Below are positions 1 to 7,084 of a stretch of 16,796 nucleotides of DNA, piece after piece; within the stretch, counting starts at the first letter, position 1, and every line of letters begins with the position of its first letter. Source of the DNA: CAJXZP01 sp047610145. Its GTDB lineage: Bacteria > Bacteroidota > Bacteroidia > Flavobacteriales_G > Salibacteraceae. The position numbers and the translations under genes were made by a program. The DNA lies in NCBI GenBank assembly GCA_047610145.1, contig JBLFZF010000066.1:1-16796 (forward strand). The letters are read 5' to 3'. The notes below the pieces were generated by a model. That model was given only the letters and a program-made list of their open reading frames with translations. It had not been told where the DNA came from and made no database searches.

Positions 1-426
1 TTTAAATACACCACCTGTGTTAGAACCTACGTACAGTGTGATGATTTTGCTCGTAAACGGCTATGGCTTGAATTCTCCCCACTCCATTTGCATTTTGTGG
101 AAACTCAAAACACCCTTCAGCCTTCCAATCACCCAAACTAGAGCAACTCTGAAAGTTTAACTGCGGTGCGGCAGTATAGCCAGAAGTTCCATCAGGGTTA
201 GTTCTTGTTTTCCAAAATCTACTCCATCTGGCAAACTTTTTTAAATCGGCCGAATCCTTATGAGTTAACATAGCCTTATTTTGAAAATTGGGGTTAAAAG
301 CATCCATTTTCTGTTCAAAGGTTAAACTACTGTTAGATAAATTTGCTCTGCATTTTGCGCATTTACAAGAGAAGCACAACAACAAGTTAAAATCAAGATT
401 AGCGAAAGGTAATTTCTGAGTTTCAT
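1..426 (-). pseudogene. BNR/sortilin-type secreted protein, N-terminal part, two frameshifts, cut by window edge
   Basis: The true start is the ATG at 426. It opens a clear signal peptide (MKLRNYLSLILILTCCCAS, then LVNAQ, cleavage near Q24), but that frame stops at 322-324. The conserved middle (FARWSRFWKTR, then GVGRIQAIAV) lies in another frame, open from 451 down to a stop at 20-22. The next conserved block, TLYVGSNTGGVFK, is back in the signal-peptide frame and runs off the left edge. Net shifts are one base lost between about 356 and 322 and one gained between about 63 and 33. The block order matches the N-terminus of large BNR/sortilin-type proteins that Bacteroidota secrete, often by the type IX system. 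The 143-residue reading frame 20-451 is therefore not the natural protein. Either the gene is broken or there are two sequence errors. The family call rests on motif recognition. Confidence 0.72.
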
Positions 427-474
427 ATTGTATAGTTTTAGAATTGTGCATGAATCTAAACCATTTATTCTCAG

Positions 475-503
475 GCTAAACCTATCCGGAGGATAGGTTT
501 AGC
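475..503. repeat. Perfect 13-bp inverted repeat, 3-nt loop
   Basis: Arms GCTAAACCTATCC (475-487) and GGATAGGTTTAGC (491-503) are perfectly complementary around GGA. On the plus strand a run of five T follows at 508-512, so it looks like a plus-strand rho-independent terminator, yet no plus-strand gene ends here. It lies about 50 bases upstream of the broken BNR gene, so it could also be a leader hairpin or operator for that gene. Confidence 0.7.
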
Positions 504-654
504 GCACTTTTTACACCCCTTTTTGATAGTTTCCTGCACCTACCTTCTCCAATTTAGCCCCATATATAAAATCCGTGTTTCACATAGAGATTTATGTGTA
601 ATATGTAGCGTTTTAGGGTTTGTTTTGCTAGAATATCTACCCGCTAATCAAAAG
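504..654. other. Intergenic stretch with no recognised gene
   Basis: I see no plausible coding frame or RNA gene here. The only structure is a short inverted repeat (CACATA, six-base loop, TATGTG) near 580-600, of unknown meaning. Confidence 0.5.
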
Positions 655-812
655 TAATTCCGCATTAACGATTGCAGCGACATCCTTTTTTGCGGCTTGG
701 ACCGAACGGCCAAGTACAAAAAAGATATAGCGGAAAGCGTGACCTCTTCTTTTGGTAAAAAAGAAGAGAGAATGCCAAAAAAAAATCCTCATCGAATACA
801 CAATGAGGATTC
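655..812. repeat. Modular three-hairpin intergenic element, copy 1
   Basis: Three stem-loops are arranged in order. The first spans about 681-727 (outer CTTTTTTG/CAAAAAAG, inner CTTGG/CCAAG). Then comes the core ATAGCGGAAAGC (727-738), then a 10-bp hairpin CTCTTCTTTT/AAAAGAAGAG (744-753 and 759-768). The third hairpin is the kbl terminator at 784-811. The copy at 4283-4400 has the same module order, the same ATAGCGGAAAGC core and a closely similar terminator stem, while the variable stems differ in sequence. That suggests a mobile or recombining intergenic family. I infer that it recurs in the genome; two copies are seen here. Confidence 0.62.
777..811 (-). terminator. Rho-independent terminator of kbl
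   Basis: Read on the minus strand, AATCCTCAT and ATGAGGATT form a 9-bp stem (803-811 with 784-792) around a 10-base loop, followed at once by a run of nine T (plus-strand A at 777-785). It lies about 20 bases past the kbl stop codon. Confidence 0.85.
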
Positions 813-831
813 ATTAAATAATAGGATTAGT

Positions 832-2025
832 CTATTTCAGCACACCTAACTCTTTACCAACTTTGGTAAAGGCGGCAATTGCTTTTTCAATATGCGCTGG
901 CTCATGACCGGCTGATAATTGAACTCTAATTCTAGCTTGATCTTTAGGCACTACCGGGTAAAAGAATCCGATTACATAAATACCTTCAGCTAATAACTTT
1001 GTAGCAAACTCCTGTGCTAATGGCGCATCATACAACATGATTGGCACAATAGCGGAATCACCATCCTTAATATCAAATCCAGCTGCTTTTACACCTACTT
1101 TGAATTGCGCCACATTTGTGTGCAGTTTATCTCTTAATTCTGTAGATTCCTCTAACATGTTCAATACTTCAATAGAAGCACCAACAATAGCTGGAGCTAA
1201 TGAGTTAGAGAACAAATACGGACGAGAACGTTGACGCAACATGTCAACGATTTCTTTACGACCAGTAGTAAACCCACCCATAGCACCTCCAAGGCCTTTT
1301 CCTAGGGTTCCTGTAATAATATCCACTCTTCCCATAGCGTTCGCTAATTCGTGCGTGCCACGGCCTGTTTTCCCAATAAAACCAGTTGCGTGACATTCAT
1401 CTACCATAACCAATGCATCGTACTTATCGGCAAGATCACAAATCTTATCAATTTGAGCTACAAAGCCATCCATTGAAAACACCCCATCCGTAACAATGAT
1501 TTTGTTTTTTGCCGTTTTAGAAGCCTCAATCAACTGAGTTTCTAAATCAGCCATATCGTTATTCGCGTATCTAAAACGTTGTGCTTTACACAAACGAACG
1601 CCATCAATAATAGAAGCGTGATTTAATGAATCAGAAATAATCGCATCTTCTTTACCCAAAAGAGGTTCGAACACACCACCATTTGCATCAAATGCCGCTG
1701 CGTAAAGAATAGTGTCTTCTGTTCCTAAAAATTCAGCTAATTTAACTTCTAACTCTTTGTGTATATCTTGTGTTCCGCAAATAAAACGTACGGAAGACAA
1801 TCCAAAACCATGAGAATCTAACGTTTTATGAGCCGCTTCAATCACACGTGGGTGAGAGGATAACCCTAAGTAGTTATTTGAGCAAAAGTTCAATACTTCT
1901 TCTCCCGTACTTACTTTGATTTCAGCTCCTTGAGCAGTGGTAATAATTCGTTCGCTTTTATATAATCCAGCTGCCTTAATTTCAGCTAATTCTTTGGTCA
2001 AAGAATCTTTTAAGTTTCCGTACAT
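832..2025 (-). CDS. kbl: Glycine C-acetyltransferase (2-amino-3-ketobutyrate CoA ligase)
   Basis: This PLP enzyme of the alpha-oxoamine synthase family (fold type I) cleaves 2-amino-3-oxobutyrate with CoA to glycine and acetyl-CoA in threonine breakdown. Its 397 residues match the usual length. Visible marks are FCSNNYLGL (48-56), H136 in SLNHASIIDG (stacks on the PLP ring), D209 and H212 in VDECHATG, and the PLP lysine K243 in GTLGKGLGGAMGG. The absence of a fused carrier domain and the close fit to Kbl argue against BioF or serine palmitoyltransferase, though these are sister enzymes. No threonine dehydrogenase gene is adjacent. The gene has its own -7 box 20 bases upstream and its own terminator, so it looks monocistronic. 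Confidence 0.93.
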   Translation of the reverse strand: MYGNLKDSLTKELAEIKAAGLYKSERIITTAQGAEIKVSTGEEVLNFCSNNYLGLSSHPRVIEAAHKTLDSHGFGLSSVRFICGTQDIHKELEVKLAEFLGTEDTILYAAAFDANGGVFEPLLGKEDAIISDSLNHASIIDGVRLCKAQRFRYANNDMADLETQLIEASKTAKNKIIVTDGVFSMDGFVAQIDKICDLADKYDALVMVDECHATGFIGKTGRGTHELANAMGRVDIITGTLGKGLGGAMGGFTTGRKEIVDMLRQRSRPYLFSNSLAPAIVGASIEVLNMLEESTELRDKLHTNVAQFKVGVKAAGFDIKDGDSAIVPIMLYDAPLAQEFATKLLAEGIYVIGFFYPVVPKDQARIRVQLSAGHEPAHIEKAIAAFTKVGKELGVLK

Positions 2026-2045
2026 AATCTTGTTTTTATGGAAGC

Positions 2046-2053
2046 CAAATATA
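2046..2053 (-). promoter_or_regulatory. -7 box of kbl promoter
   Basis: The minus strand reads TATATTTG, a perfect match to the Bacteroidota -7 consensus TAnnTTTG. No good TTTG -33 element is seen 19-21 bases upstream. The implied leader is about 15-20 bases. Confidence 0.5.
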
Positions 2054-2119
2054 GAGGTTTTGGCAGGATGTATTTATGATTTTTGAGTGAGTTTGTAATC
2101 AGGTTAAGATGCCTTCCTA

Positions 2120-2294
2120 TTACAGGATAATAACCTTCTGAAATACTAGAGCTTCCGCATTGTTTTTATCAGCTTTGAGTTTAGTTTCAAAAATTTCAAA
2201 CTTAAGCCCATTTTTAGATTCCACTTTAATCTGGGAAATGGCAATTTGAATTAAGAATAATTGGAGGATAAAGAGTAGGAAATATTTTTTCATA
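2120..2294 (-). pseudogene. Short exported protein relic, one frameshift
   Basis: The ATG at 2294 begins MKKY and then runs into a short dead frame. Skipping one T of the TTTT run at about 2281-2284 joins it to an open frame that reads FLLFILQLFLIQIAISQ, a convincing signal peptide, followed by about 37 residues (IKVESKNGLKFEIFETKL and onward) to a TAA at 2120-2122. The corrected product would be about 58 residues. Codon flow looks real, but I recognise no family. It may be the truncated N-terminus of a longer secreted protein, a genuine small exported protein hit by one frameshift, or a sequence error in a T run. A perfect -7 match (TATATTTG, 2336-2343 on the minus strand) lies about 40 bases upstream, so it may once have had its own promoter. 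Confidence 0.5.
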
Positions 2295-2420
2295 GTTGGA
2301 TAATAACTAGGTAAAACGCTTTCTTTCTAGATTGTCAAATATATTTAGTTTTTAGCTGGGCAATAAATTCAATTCTTCTTATTTCCATTATAGAAACAAG
2401 ATATTGAATCAAAGGTTGTA

Positions 2421-3470
2421 CTAACGAATAGTAGTTTTATCTACCTCATAAATAAAATCAATCAAACCTTTGAAGTATACTTCTTGATCGTCATACATGG
2501 CTAAATGACTCCCGTTTGGACAGTACAAATATTGTCCGTTTTGAACTTGGGTGGACATCCATTCCATGTGTTTTGGATCCATGGTATCATATTCGGCACC
2601 AATAATTAGTGTTGGAATTTTAAGCTTTGGAAGGTCTTCTTTTCGGTCCCAATGTTTCAATACGGTTTCACCAACAGAGCCAAATTCACTTGGTCCTTGC
2701 ATAGCAGTATACATTGCGCCATTAATTTGTGAGAATGATCTATTCACTGGTTCTGGCCATTCGTTAAGAGGTAATCTTAAAACATGCTCGGTATAATAAT
2801 ACGTTTCCACTAATTCGGTGTAACGAGGATTTCCATAATCTGCTGCCGCTTCTAATTCTCTAATTTCTTGTAGTATGGCTGGATCTAATTGCGGACCTAA
2901 AACTTCGTTTGCGTAAATGTTGTAATCGGGTATGGAAGCCATCATGTTAGAAACAATTAATCCTTTCATGTTTTGTTGGTATTTCAAGGCGTATTCTATG
3001 GCTAAGATTCCACCCCAAGATTGACCGTACAAATAAAAGTTAGAGGTGTCCAAACCTAAGGCTATCCTTACTTGTTCAACTTCTTCCACGTAATGTTCAA
3101 TAGTCCATAATGAGCTGTCATTTGGGCGATCAGAATAGTAAGACTCTAATTGGTCATAGTAATAATACTCAATTTCAGCGTTCGGGAAAAAGCTGTCAAA
3201 AGCTTCTAAGTATTCGTGAGTAGCTCCAGGTCCGCCATGCAAAAGCAAAACTTTCATGGTAGGGTTATTTCCAATTCGTTTGGTCCAAACTTTAAATTCC
3301 CCAACAGGTGTTTGTATAGGAATCATTTTAACACCGCCAGTTAAAATGTCATCACGTCCGGTGTTATCGTGGTAGTTACTTTTTGTGGTAGTAGTTTTTA
3401 TTTGAATGGAATTATTGGAGCAGCTTTGAATGGATAAAGCAAGGATTAGAATAGCGATTATGTTTTTCAT
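2421..3470 (-). CDS. Lipoprotein proline iminopeptidase-like alpha/beta hydrolase (peptidase family S33)
   Basis: A 349-residue alpha/beta hydrolase that probably removes N-terminal proline or similar residues from peptides outside the cytoplasm. Residues 1-17 (MKNIIAILILALSIQSC) are a lipoprotein signal peptide with C17 as the lipidated cysteine. HGGPG (78-82) supplies the oxyanion hole, and GQSWGG (149-154) holds nucleophile S151. D295 in GAEYDTMDP and H322 in NGSHLAMYDD complete the triad. A cap domain occupies about 175-275. The order is typical of proline iminopeptidase or tricorn-interacting factor F1-type enzymes. The gene starts 31 bases after the end of the exonuclease pseudogene on the same strand, so it may depend on that gene's promoter. 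It is intact while both flanking genes are broken. Exact substrate is not readable from sequence. Confidence 0.85.
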   Translation of the reverse strand: MKNIIAILILALSIQSCSNNSIQIKTTTTKSNYHDNTGRDDILTGGVKMIPIQTPVGEFKVWTKRIGNNPTMKVLLLHGGPGATHEYLEAFDSFFPNAEIEYYYYDQLESYYSDRPNDSSLWTIEHYVEEVEQVRIALGLDTSNFYLYGQSWGGILAIEYALKYQQNMKGLIVSNMMASIPDYNIYANEVLGPQLDPAILQEIRELEAAADYGNPRYTELVETYYYTEHVLRLPLNEWPEPVNRSFSQINGAMYTAMQGPSEFGSVGETVLKHWDRKEDLPKLKIPTLIIGAEYDTMDPKHMEWMSTQVQNGQYLYCPNGSHLAMYDDQEVYFKGLIDFIYEVDKTTIR

Positions 3471-3501
3471 AAGTCTTTAATTAAATGATTTGCTAAATTG
3501 T

Positions 3502-4217
3502 TTACGCTTTTAGTATGTGGTATAATATTGCGGTAACGAAAACATCACCATCTGCGCTGTGCATTGAAATTTTTTCTTTGAGTTCGTTCCATTCTGTACT
3601 GTTTCCTAGAACTTTTTCTGCCGAATTATAAAGGGAAATTCTAAAGCCTGGTTTATGTCCTAAGTGCTTTCCCGTCAATCGCATGGTGTCTATTTTGTTC
3701 TTTTTAGAAAGTGAAAACGGCACACCTTCCTTAAGGTAATATGCATGTAAAACTTTATAATCAAAGGTAATATTATGACCCACAATGTCATCTACTTTTG
3801 AGGCGGCTACATCCAAAGCAGAAAGAGCCTCCTCAAGTTCTACACCTTCTTGCTGACATTTTTCGTCCGTTATACCGTGGATTTTCATTGCCTTTTTAGG
3901 GATTTTCTCACCTTGTAATATGAAATAGCTTTCCTCCTTGTAAATACCATTTACATCTATTAGAATAAAACATAGCTAAACAATTCGAGGGAAGTTTTGT
4001 GGAAATTCGGTAACATTTTTTTTGTAGCACTTACCGAGTTGTCTAATATAGGACCTGTTGTTTCCGTATCAATTATTAAGGCTTTTGGTTTAAACTCTTG
4101 TTCGCCATCCCACGGCTTTAGTTGAGTGTCTGTGTAACCGCTTTTAAGTTTTTTAACAGCAAAATAAATGGTTATTGGAGATCCGATAAGAATTATTAAA
4201 ATGATTAGAATTTCCAT
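3502..4217 (-). pseudogene. Membrane-anchored DEDDh 3'-5' exonuclease (DnaQ/epsilon-like), frameshift plus amber codon
   Basis: The ATG at 4217 starts MEILIILIILIGSPITIYF, a membrane anchor, followed by the Exo I motif ALIIDTETTG. In an eight-A run (plus-strand T at 4016-4023) the frame is lost and ends in a TAA at 3960-3962. With one more A the reading continues EFPQNFPRIV, then TAG (plus 3976-3978) where the family has Q, then LCFILIDVNGIYKEE and IPKKAMKIHGIT. The latter joins smoothly to the open frame 3502-3888, which carries Exo II (GHNITFD) and Exo III (HSADGD). Two independent lesions separate the catalytic motifs, so no active enzyme should be made. The upstream TTG at 4235 is a poor start; ATG 4217 fits better. 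If 3888 were used as a start, the product would lack the first catalytic acids. Confidence 0.8.
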
Positions 4218-4232
4218 TTTTAGGATTTTACT

Positions 4233-4240
4233 CAAATTTA
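4233..4240 (-). promoter_or_regulatory. -7 box in front of exonuclease pseudogene
   Basis: The minus strand reads TAAATTTG, a perfect TAnnTTTG match 15 bases before the ATG at 4217. The -33 element is not clear. The promoter may survive to drive the downstream S33 peptidase. Confidence 0.4.
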
Positions 4241-4282
4241 ATTCATTGTATCAATATTATTATGTTTGCTTGAAGTTTTTTT

Positions 4283-4400
4283 TGCGTGAGGGATAGAAGC
4301 GGTTACCCCACAGCGTAGCGAGGAGTAATAGCGGAAAGCCCGACCTTTGGGTCACGCCCAAACAAAAAAAATCCCCACCGAATGAACGATGAGGATTTTT
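4283..4400. repeat. Modular three-hairpin intergenic element, copy 2
   Basis: The order is the same as at 655-812. A leading GAGGGATAGAAGCGG (4287-4301) is followed by a variable hairpin TTACCCC/GGAGTAA, the core ATAGCGGAAAGC (4328-4339), a TTTGGG/CCCAAA hairpin (about 4346-4362), and a terminator hairpin (4368-4399). Core and terminator stem are shared with copy 1, while the other stems keep pairing but not sequence. Both copies point the same way and lie just beyond a minus-strand gene. I recall similar GCGGAAAGC-containing intergenic repeats in flavobacterial genomes, but cannot verify this here. Confidence 0.62.
4363..4400 (-). terminator. Rho-independent terminator of gdhA
   Basis: On the minus strand AAAATCCTCATCG pairs with CGGTGGGGATTTT (13 bp with two G-U pairs) around a six-base loop, then a T run (plus-strand A at 4363-4370). 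Five plus-strand T at 4396-4400 could make it work in both directions. Confidence 0.85.
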
Positions 4401-4420
4401 AATATATTTATGAGGGTCAA

Positions 4421-4450
4421 TCCCCCTTGGTCCCCCTTTTCCAAGGGGGA
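4421..4450. repeat. C-rich/G-rich palindrome in gdhA 3' untranslated region
   Basis: TCCCCCTTGG (4421-4430) and CCAAGGGGGA (4441-4450) form a perfect 10-bp stem around TCCCCCTTTT. It lies between the gdhA stop codon and its terminator. Its G/C tracts stand out from the AT-rich surroundings. Palindromes of this wording look like dispersed repeats found in many bacterial genomes. Confidence 0.7.
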
Positions 4451-4463
4451 AACAGATTATAGT

Positions 4464-5825
4464 TTAAACCAAACCTTGCGCTAACATGGCATCGGCCACT
4501 TTCACGAAACCGGCAACATTTGCTCCTTGAACGTAATCTACAGATCCGTCAGTTTGAGAACCATATTTCACACAAGAAGCGTGAATATCTTTCATAATGT
4601 TATGTAATTTGGTATCTACTTCTTCCGCAGTCCAAGCTAAACGCAATGAGTTTTGAGACATCTCTAAACCTGAAGTGGCTACACCACCTGCATTAGATGC
4701 TTTACCTGGAGCAAACATTACTTTGTTTGCTACAAATGCATGCACAGCTTCTGGAGTAGTCGGCATGTTAGCCCCTTCAGCCACACCGAGGATACCTGCT
4801 TTGATTAAGTTAGCTGCATTATCTGCATCCAACTCATTTTGGGTTGCACATGGCATCGCGATATTTGCGGTTTTAACCACATCCCAAGGACGTTGACCTG
4901 CAAAGAACTCACAACCAAACTTGTCAGCGTATTCTTTAATACGTCCACGTTTCACGTTTTTCAACTCCATTAAAAAAGCTAATTTCTCTGCATCAATTCC
5001 AGCTGGATCGTAAATACAACCTGAAGAATCGGAAGCAGAAACTGCCTTACCCCCTAATTGCGTTAATTTTTCGATAGCATATTGCGCTACATTTCCTGAA
5101 CCAGAAACAGCTACTACTTGCCCTTCAAAAGATTTACCGTTTGCAATTAGCATTTCGTTCATGAAATACACTGCTCCATAGCCTGTTGCTTCTGGACGAA
5201 CTAAAGAGCCTCCATATTCTAAACCTTTACCGGTAAGAATACCTGTAAACTCGTTACGTAATCTTTTATATTGACCGAACATAAAACCGATTTCACGTCC
5301 ACCCACACCTATGTCACCTGCAGGCACATCGGTATTCGCACCAATATGCTTAGATAATTCCGTCATTAAAGACTGACAAAAACGCATTACTTCGTTGTCT
5401 GATTTTCCTTTTGGATTAAAATCAGCACCACCTTTACCACCACCCATTGGTAGAGTGGTTAATGAGTTTTTAAATACCTGCTCGAAACCTAAAAATTTCA
5501 AAATTGAAAGGTTAACAGATGGGTGAAAACGCATGCCCCCTTTATAGGGTCCGATAGCAGAGTTAAACTGAACTCTAAAGCCACGGTTTACTTGAATATT
5601 ACCTGCATCATCTAACCAAGGAATACGGAATTGAAAAGCACGTTCTGGCTCCACCATTCGCTCTAAAAGAGCTTTACCTTGATACTTAGGGGTTTCTTCA
5701 ACAAATGGAATCACGGATTCCATCACTTCTTCAACGGCTTGCAGAAACTCTTTTTCGTGACCGTTTTTAGCGGCAACAGTGCTCATGAACGAATCAATTT
5801 GAGCTTGATATTTATTTGCTGACAT
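4464..5825 (-). CDS. gdhA: Glutamate dehydrogenase, NADP-type, hexameric
   Basis: A cytoplasmic enzyme joining ammonium and 2-oxoglutarate to glutamate, here 453 residues, the usual size of the small hexameric class. YKGGMRFHPSV (94-104) and LPMGGGKGGAD (125-135, catalytic lysine K131) line the substrate site. PAGDIGVGGREIGFMFG lies near 168-184, and VAVSGSGNVAQYA (about 238-250) is the Rossmann nucleotide loop. Overall similarity is to NADP-dependent assimilatory enzymes, but cofactor choice is inferred. The minus strand reads TATTTTTG (plus 5851-5858), a -7 match 25 bases upstream, and a strong terminator lies downstream, so it is probably transcribed alone. Two extra hairpins in the 3' end of the transcript could affect message stability. 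Confidence 0.95.
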   Translation of the reverse strand: MSANKYQAQIDSFMSTVAAKNGHEKEFLQAVEEVMESVIPFVEETPKYQGKALLERMVEPERAFQFRIPWLDDAGNIQVNRGFRVQFNSAIGPYKGGMRFHPSVNLSILKFLGFEQVFKNSLTTLPMGGGKGGADFNPKGKSDNEVMRFCQSLMTELSKHIGANTDVPAGDIGVGGREIGFMFGQYKRLRNEFTGILTGKGLEYGGSLVRPEATGYGAVYFMNEMLIANGKSFEGQVVAVSGSGNVAQYAIEKLTQLGGKAVSASDSSGCIYDPAGIDAEKLAFLMELKNVKRGRIKEYADKFGCEFFAGQRPWDVVKTANIAMPCATQNELDADNAANLIKAGILGVAEGANMPTTPEAVHAFVANKVMFAPGKASNAGGVATSGLEMSQNSLRLAWTAEEVDTKLHNIMKDIHASCVKYGSQTDGSVDYVQGANVAGFVKVADAMLAQGLV

Positions 5826-5850
5826 TTTTATTTAGTTAAAATTTAGACCG

Positions 5851-5858
5851 CAAAAATA
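5851..5858 (-). promoter_or_regulatory. -7 box of gdhA promoter
   Basis: The minus strand reads TATTTTTG, a perfect TAnnTTTG match giving a leader of about 20-25 bases. No clear -33 element is seen. Confidence 0.45.
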
Positions 5859-5980
5859 GCCATTTTTTAATGATAGGATTTTCATTTTTAGGATTATTTA
5901 TCACACCTACAAATTACTGATAATCAAACAACTAATAATTGTTAGGACTGCATACGTTTTTTATAAAAATATAGGAATTA

Positions 5981-7081
5981 CTAGGTGAGCTCAATGACCT
6001 TTCCGGGGAGGGTTCTCACTAAACCATTCAGCTCTAAATTCAATAATGGTACGGATGACTGGCTTACGCTCAAGCCCATATTGAGGCAGAGTTCATCTAC
6101 CGGCATCTTTCCCATTTCTTTTAGAATCTGCAATATATTTTCTTCTAAGGGAGACAACGATACAAATAACTGCTTTTGGATTTCTCGAGGCTTTATTTCA
6201 TCTCTCCAATTCATTAGAAATTTAATATCAATAGCCGATTCCACCAGTGACGCTTTGTTTTGACGAATTAAAAAATTACACCCTTCACTTTGCGTATCTC
6301 CTGGCCTACCCGGAACGGCAAACACATCTCTACCATAACCGAAACCTAAATCGGCCGTGATCATTGACCCTCCTGTTCGTTGAGATTCAATAACTAAAAC
6401 GGCATCAGCCATACCGGCAACAATTCTATTCCGTTTCGGAAAATTTTCTCTATCGGGTTTGGTTCCACTTCTAAATTCAGAAATCACGGCTCCGTTACTT
6501 TCCATCTCTGTAGCTTCTTTGCGGTGTTCTGCCGGATAAATGCGGTCTAAGCCATGAGCCAACACCCCCACCGTAATCATTTTGTTTTTCAAGGCTGCTT
6601 GATGGGCCTGAATATCAATACCAAATGCTAAACCACTTAAAATCAATACATCTTGATCTGCTAATTTCTCAATGATTTCTTGCGTTACTTTTTTACCCTG
6701 AGGAGTAGCTCTCCGTGTACCTACAACCGCCAGTATTTTAGGGTGATTTAGATCTACATTGCCTCTTACAAATAACACTAGAGGAGCATCGTTACAAAAC
6801 TTAAGCCTTCGGGGGTAGTTGTCATCGAAAATAGAAATTCCGTGTACTCCGTTTTTTTCCATGAAGACCAATTCATCTTCTACCTCCCCCCAGTTAGGTC
6901 CAGCACAAACAGAATCTACAATTCTTTTATTCCATTGTTCACGGGTCGATTTATCTTCTTGTGGTAATTTTTTAAATACCTCTTTGGCGCAACCGTAATG
7001 ATGCACTAATTTTCTGGCAGTGGCGTCTCCAATTCCATGGAGTTGAATTAAGGCAAGTAAATATTTAAAATCGGCATTCAC
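5981..7081 (-). CDS. dprA: DNA-processing protein DprA (Smf)
   Basis: DprA loads RecA on incoming single-stranded DNA during natural transformation; it acts in the cytoplasm. The 366-residue protein has an N-terminal helical/HhH-like part (about 1-60, LHGIGDATARKL). A Rossmann-like DprA domain follows at about 105-285, with AVVGTRRATPQG, LSGLAFGIDIQAH, FPKRNRIVAG, TGGSMITADLG and AVPGRPGD, all family hallmarks. A C-terminal winged-helix domain (about 305-366) matches the DprA_WH type. The start lies three bases after the stop of the LolA-like gene upstream, so the two are co-transcribed. No other competence gene is in the window. Confidence 0.95.
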   Translation of the reverse strand: MNADFKYLLALIQLHGIGDATARKLVHHYGCAKEVFKKLPQEDKSTREQWNKRIVDSVCAGPNWGEVEDELVFMEKNGVHGISIFDDNYPRRLKFCNDAPLVLFVRGNVDLNHPKILAVVGTRRATPQGKKVTQEIIEKLADQDVLILSGLAFGIDIQAHQAALKNKMITVGVLAHGLDRIYPAEHRKEATEMESNGAVISEFRSGTKPDRENFPKRNRIVAGMADAVLVIESQRTGGSMITADLGFGYGRDVFAVPGRPGDTQSEGCNFLIRQNKASLVESAIDIKFLMNWRDEIKPREIQKQLFVSLSPLEENILQILKEMGKMPVDELCLNMGLSVSQSSVPLLNLELNGLVRTLPGKVIELT

Positions 7082-7084
7082 ATT

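Noticed and set aside
20..451. A complete 143-residue protein starting at 451
   Set aside because: Its first 40 residues do not look like a real N-terminus, while a clean signal peptide lies in another frame from 426 and the conserved continuation lies in that same other frame. It is a merger of frames in a broken gene.
655..812. CRISPR array or transposon end
   Set aside because: The hairpins are different from one another and not regularly spaced direct repeats, and no transposase gene or target duplication is seen.
3502..3888. A free-standing 128-residue exonuclease starting at 3888
   Set aside because: It lacks the Exo I catalytic acids, and coding sequence continues upstream of the M without a start, through IPKKAMKIHG, to the amber codon.
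5935..5980. Possible terminator after dprA (TTTTTATAAAAA)
   Set aside because: Only A/T pairs and no usable loop; not distinguishable from AT-rich background.
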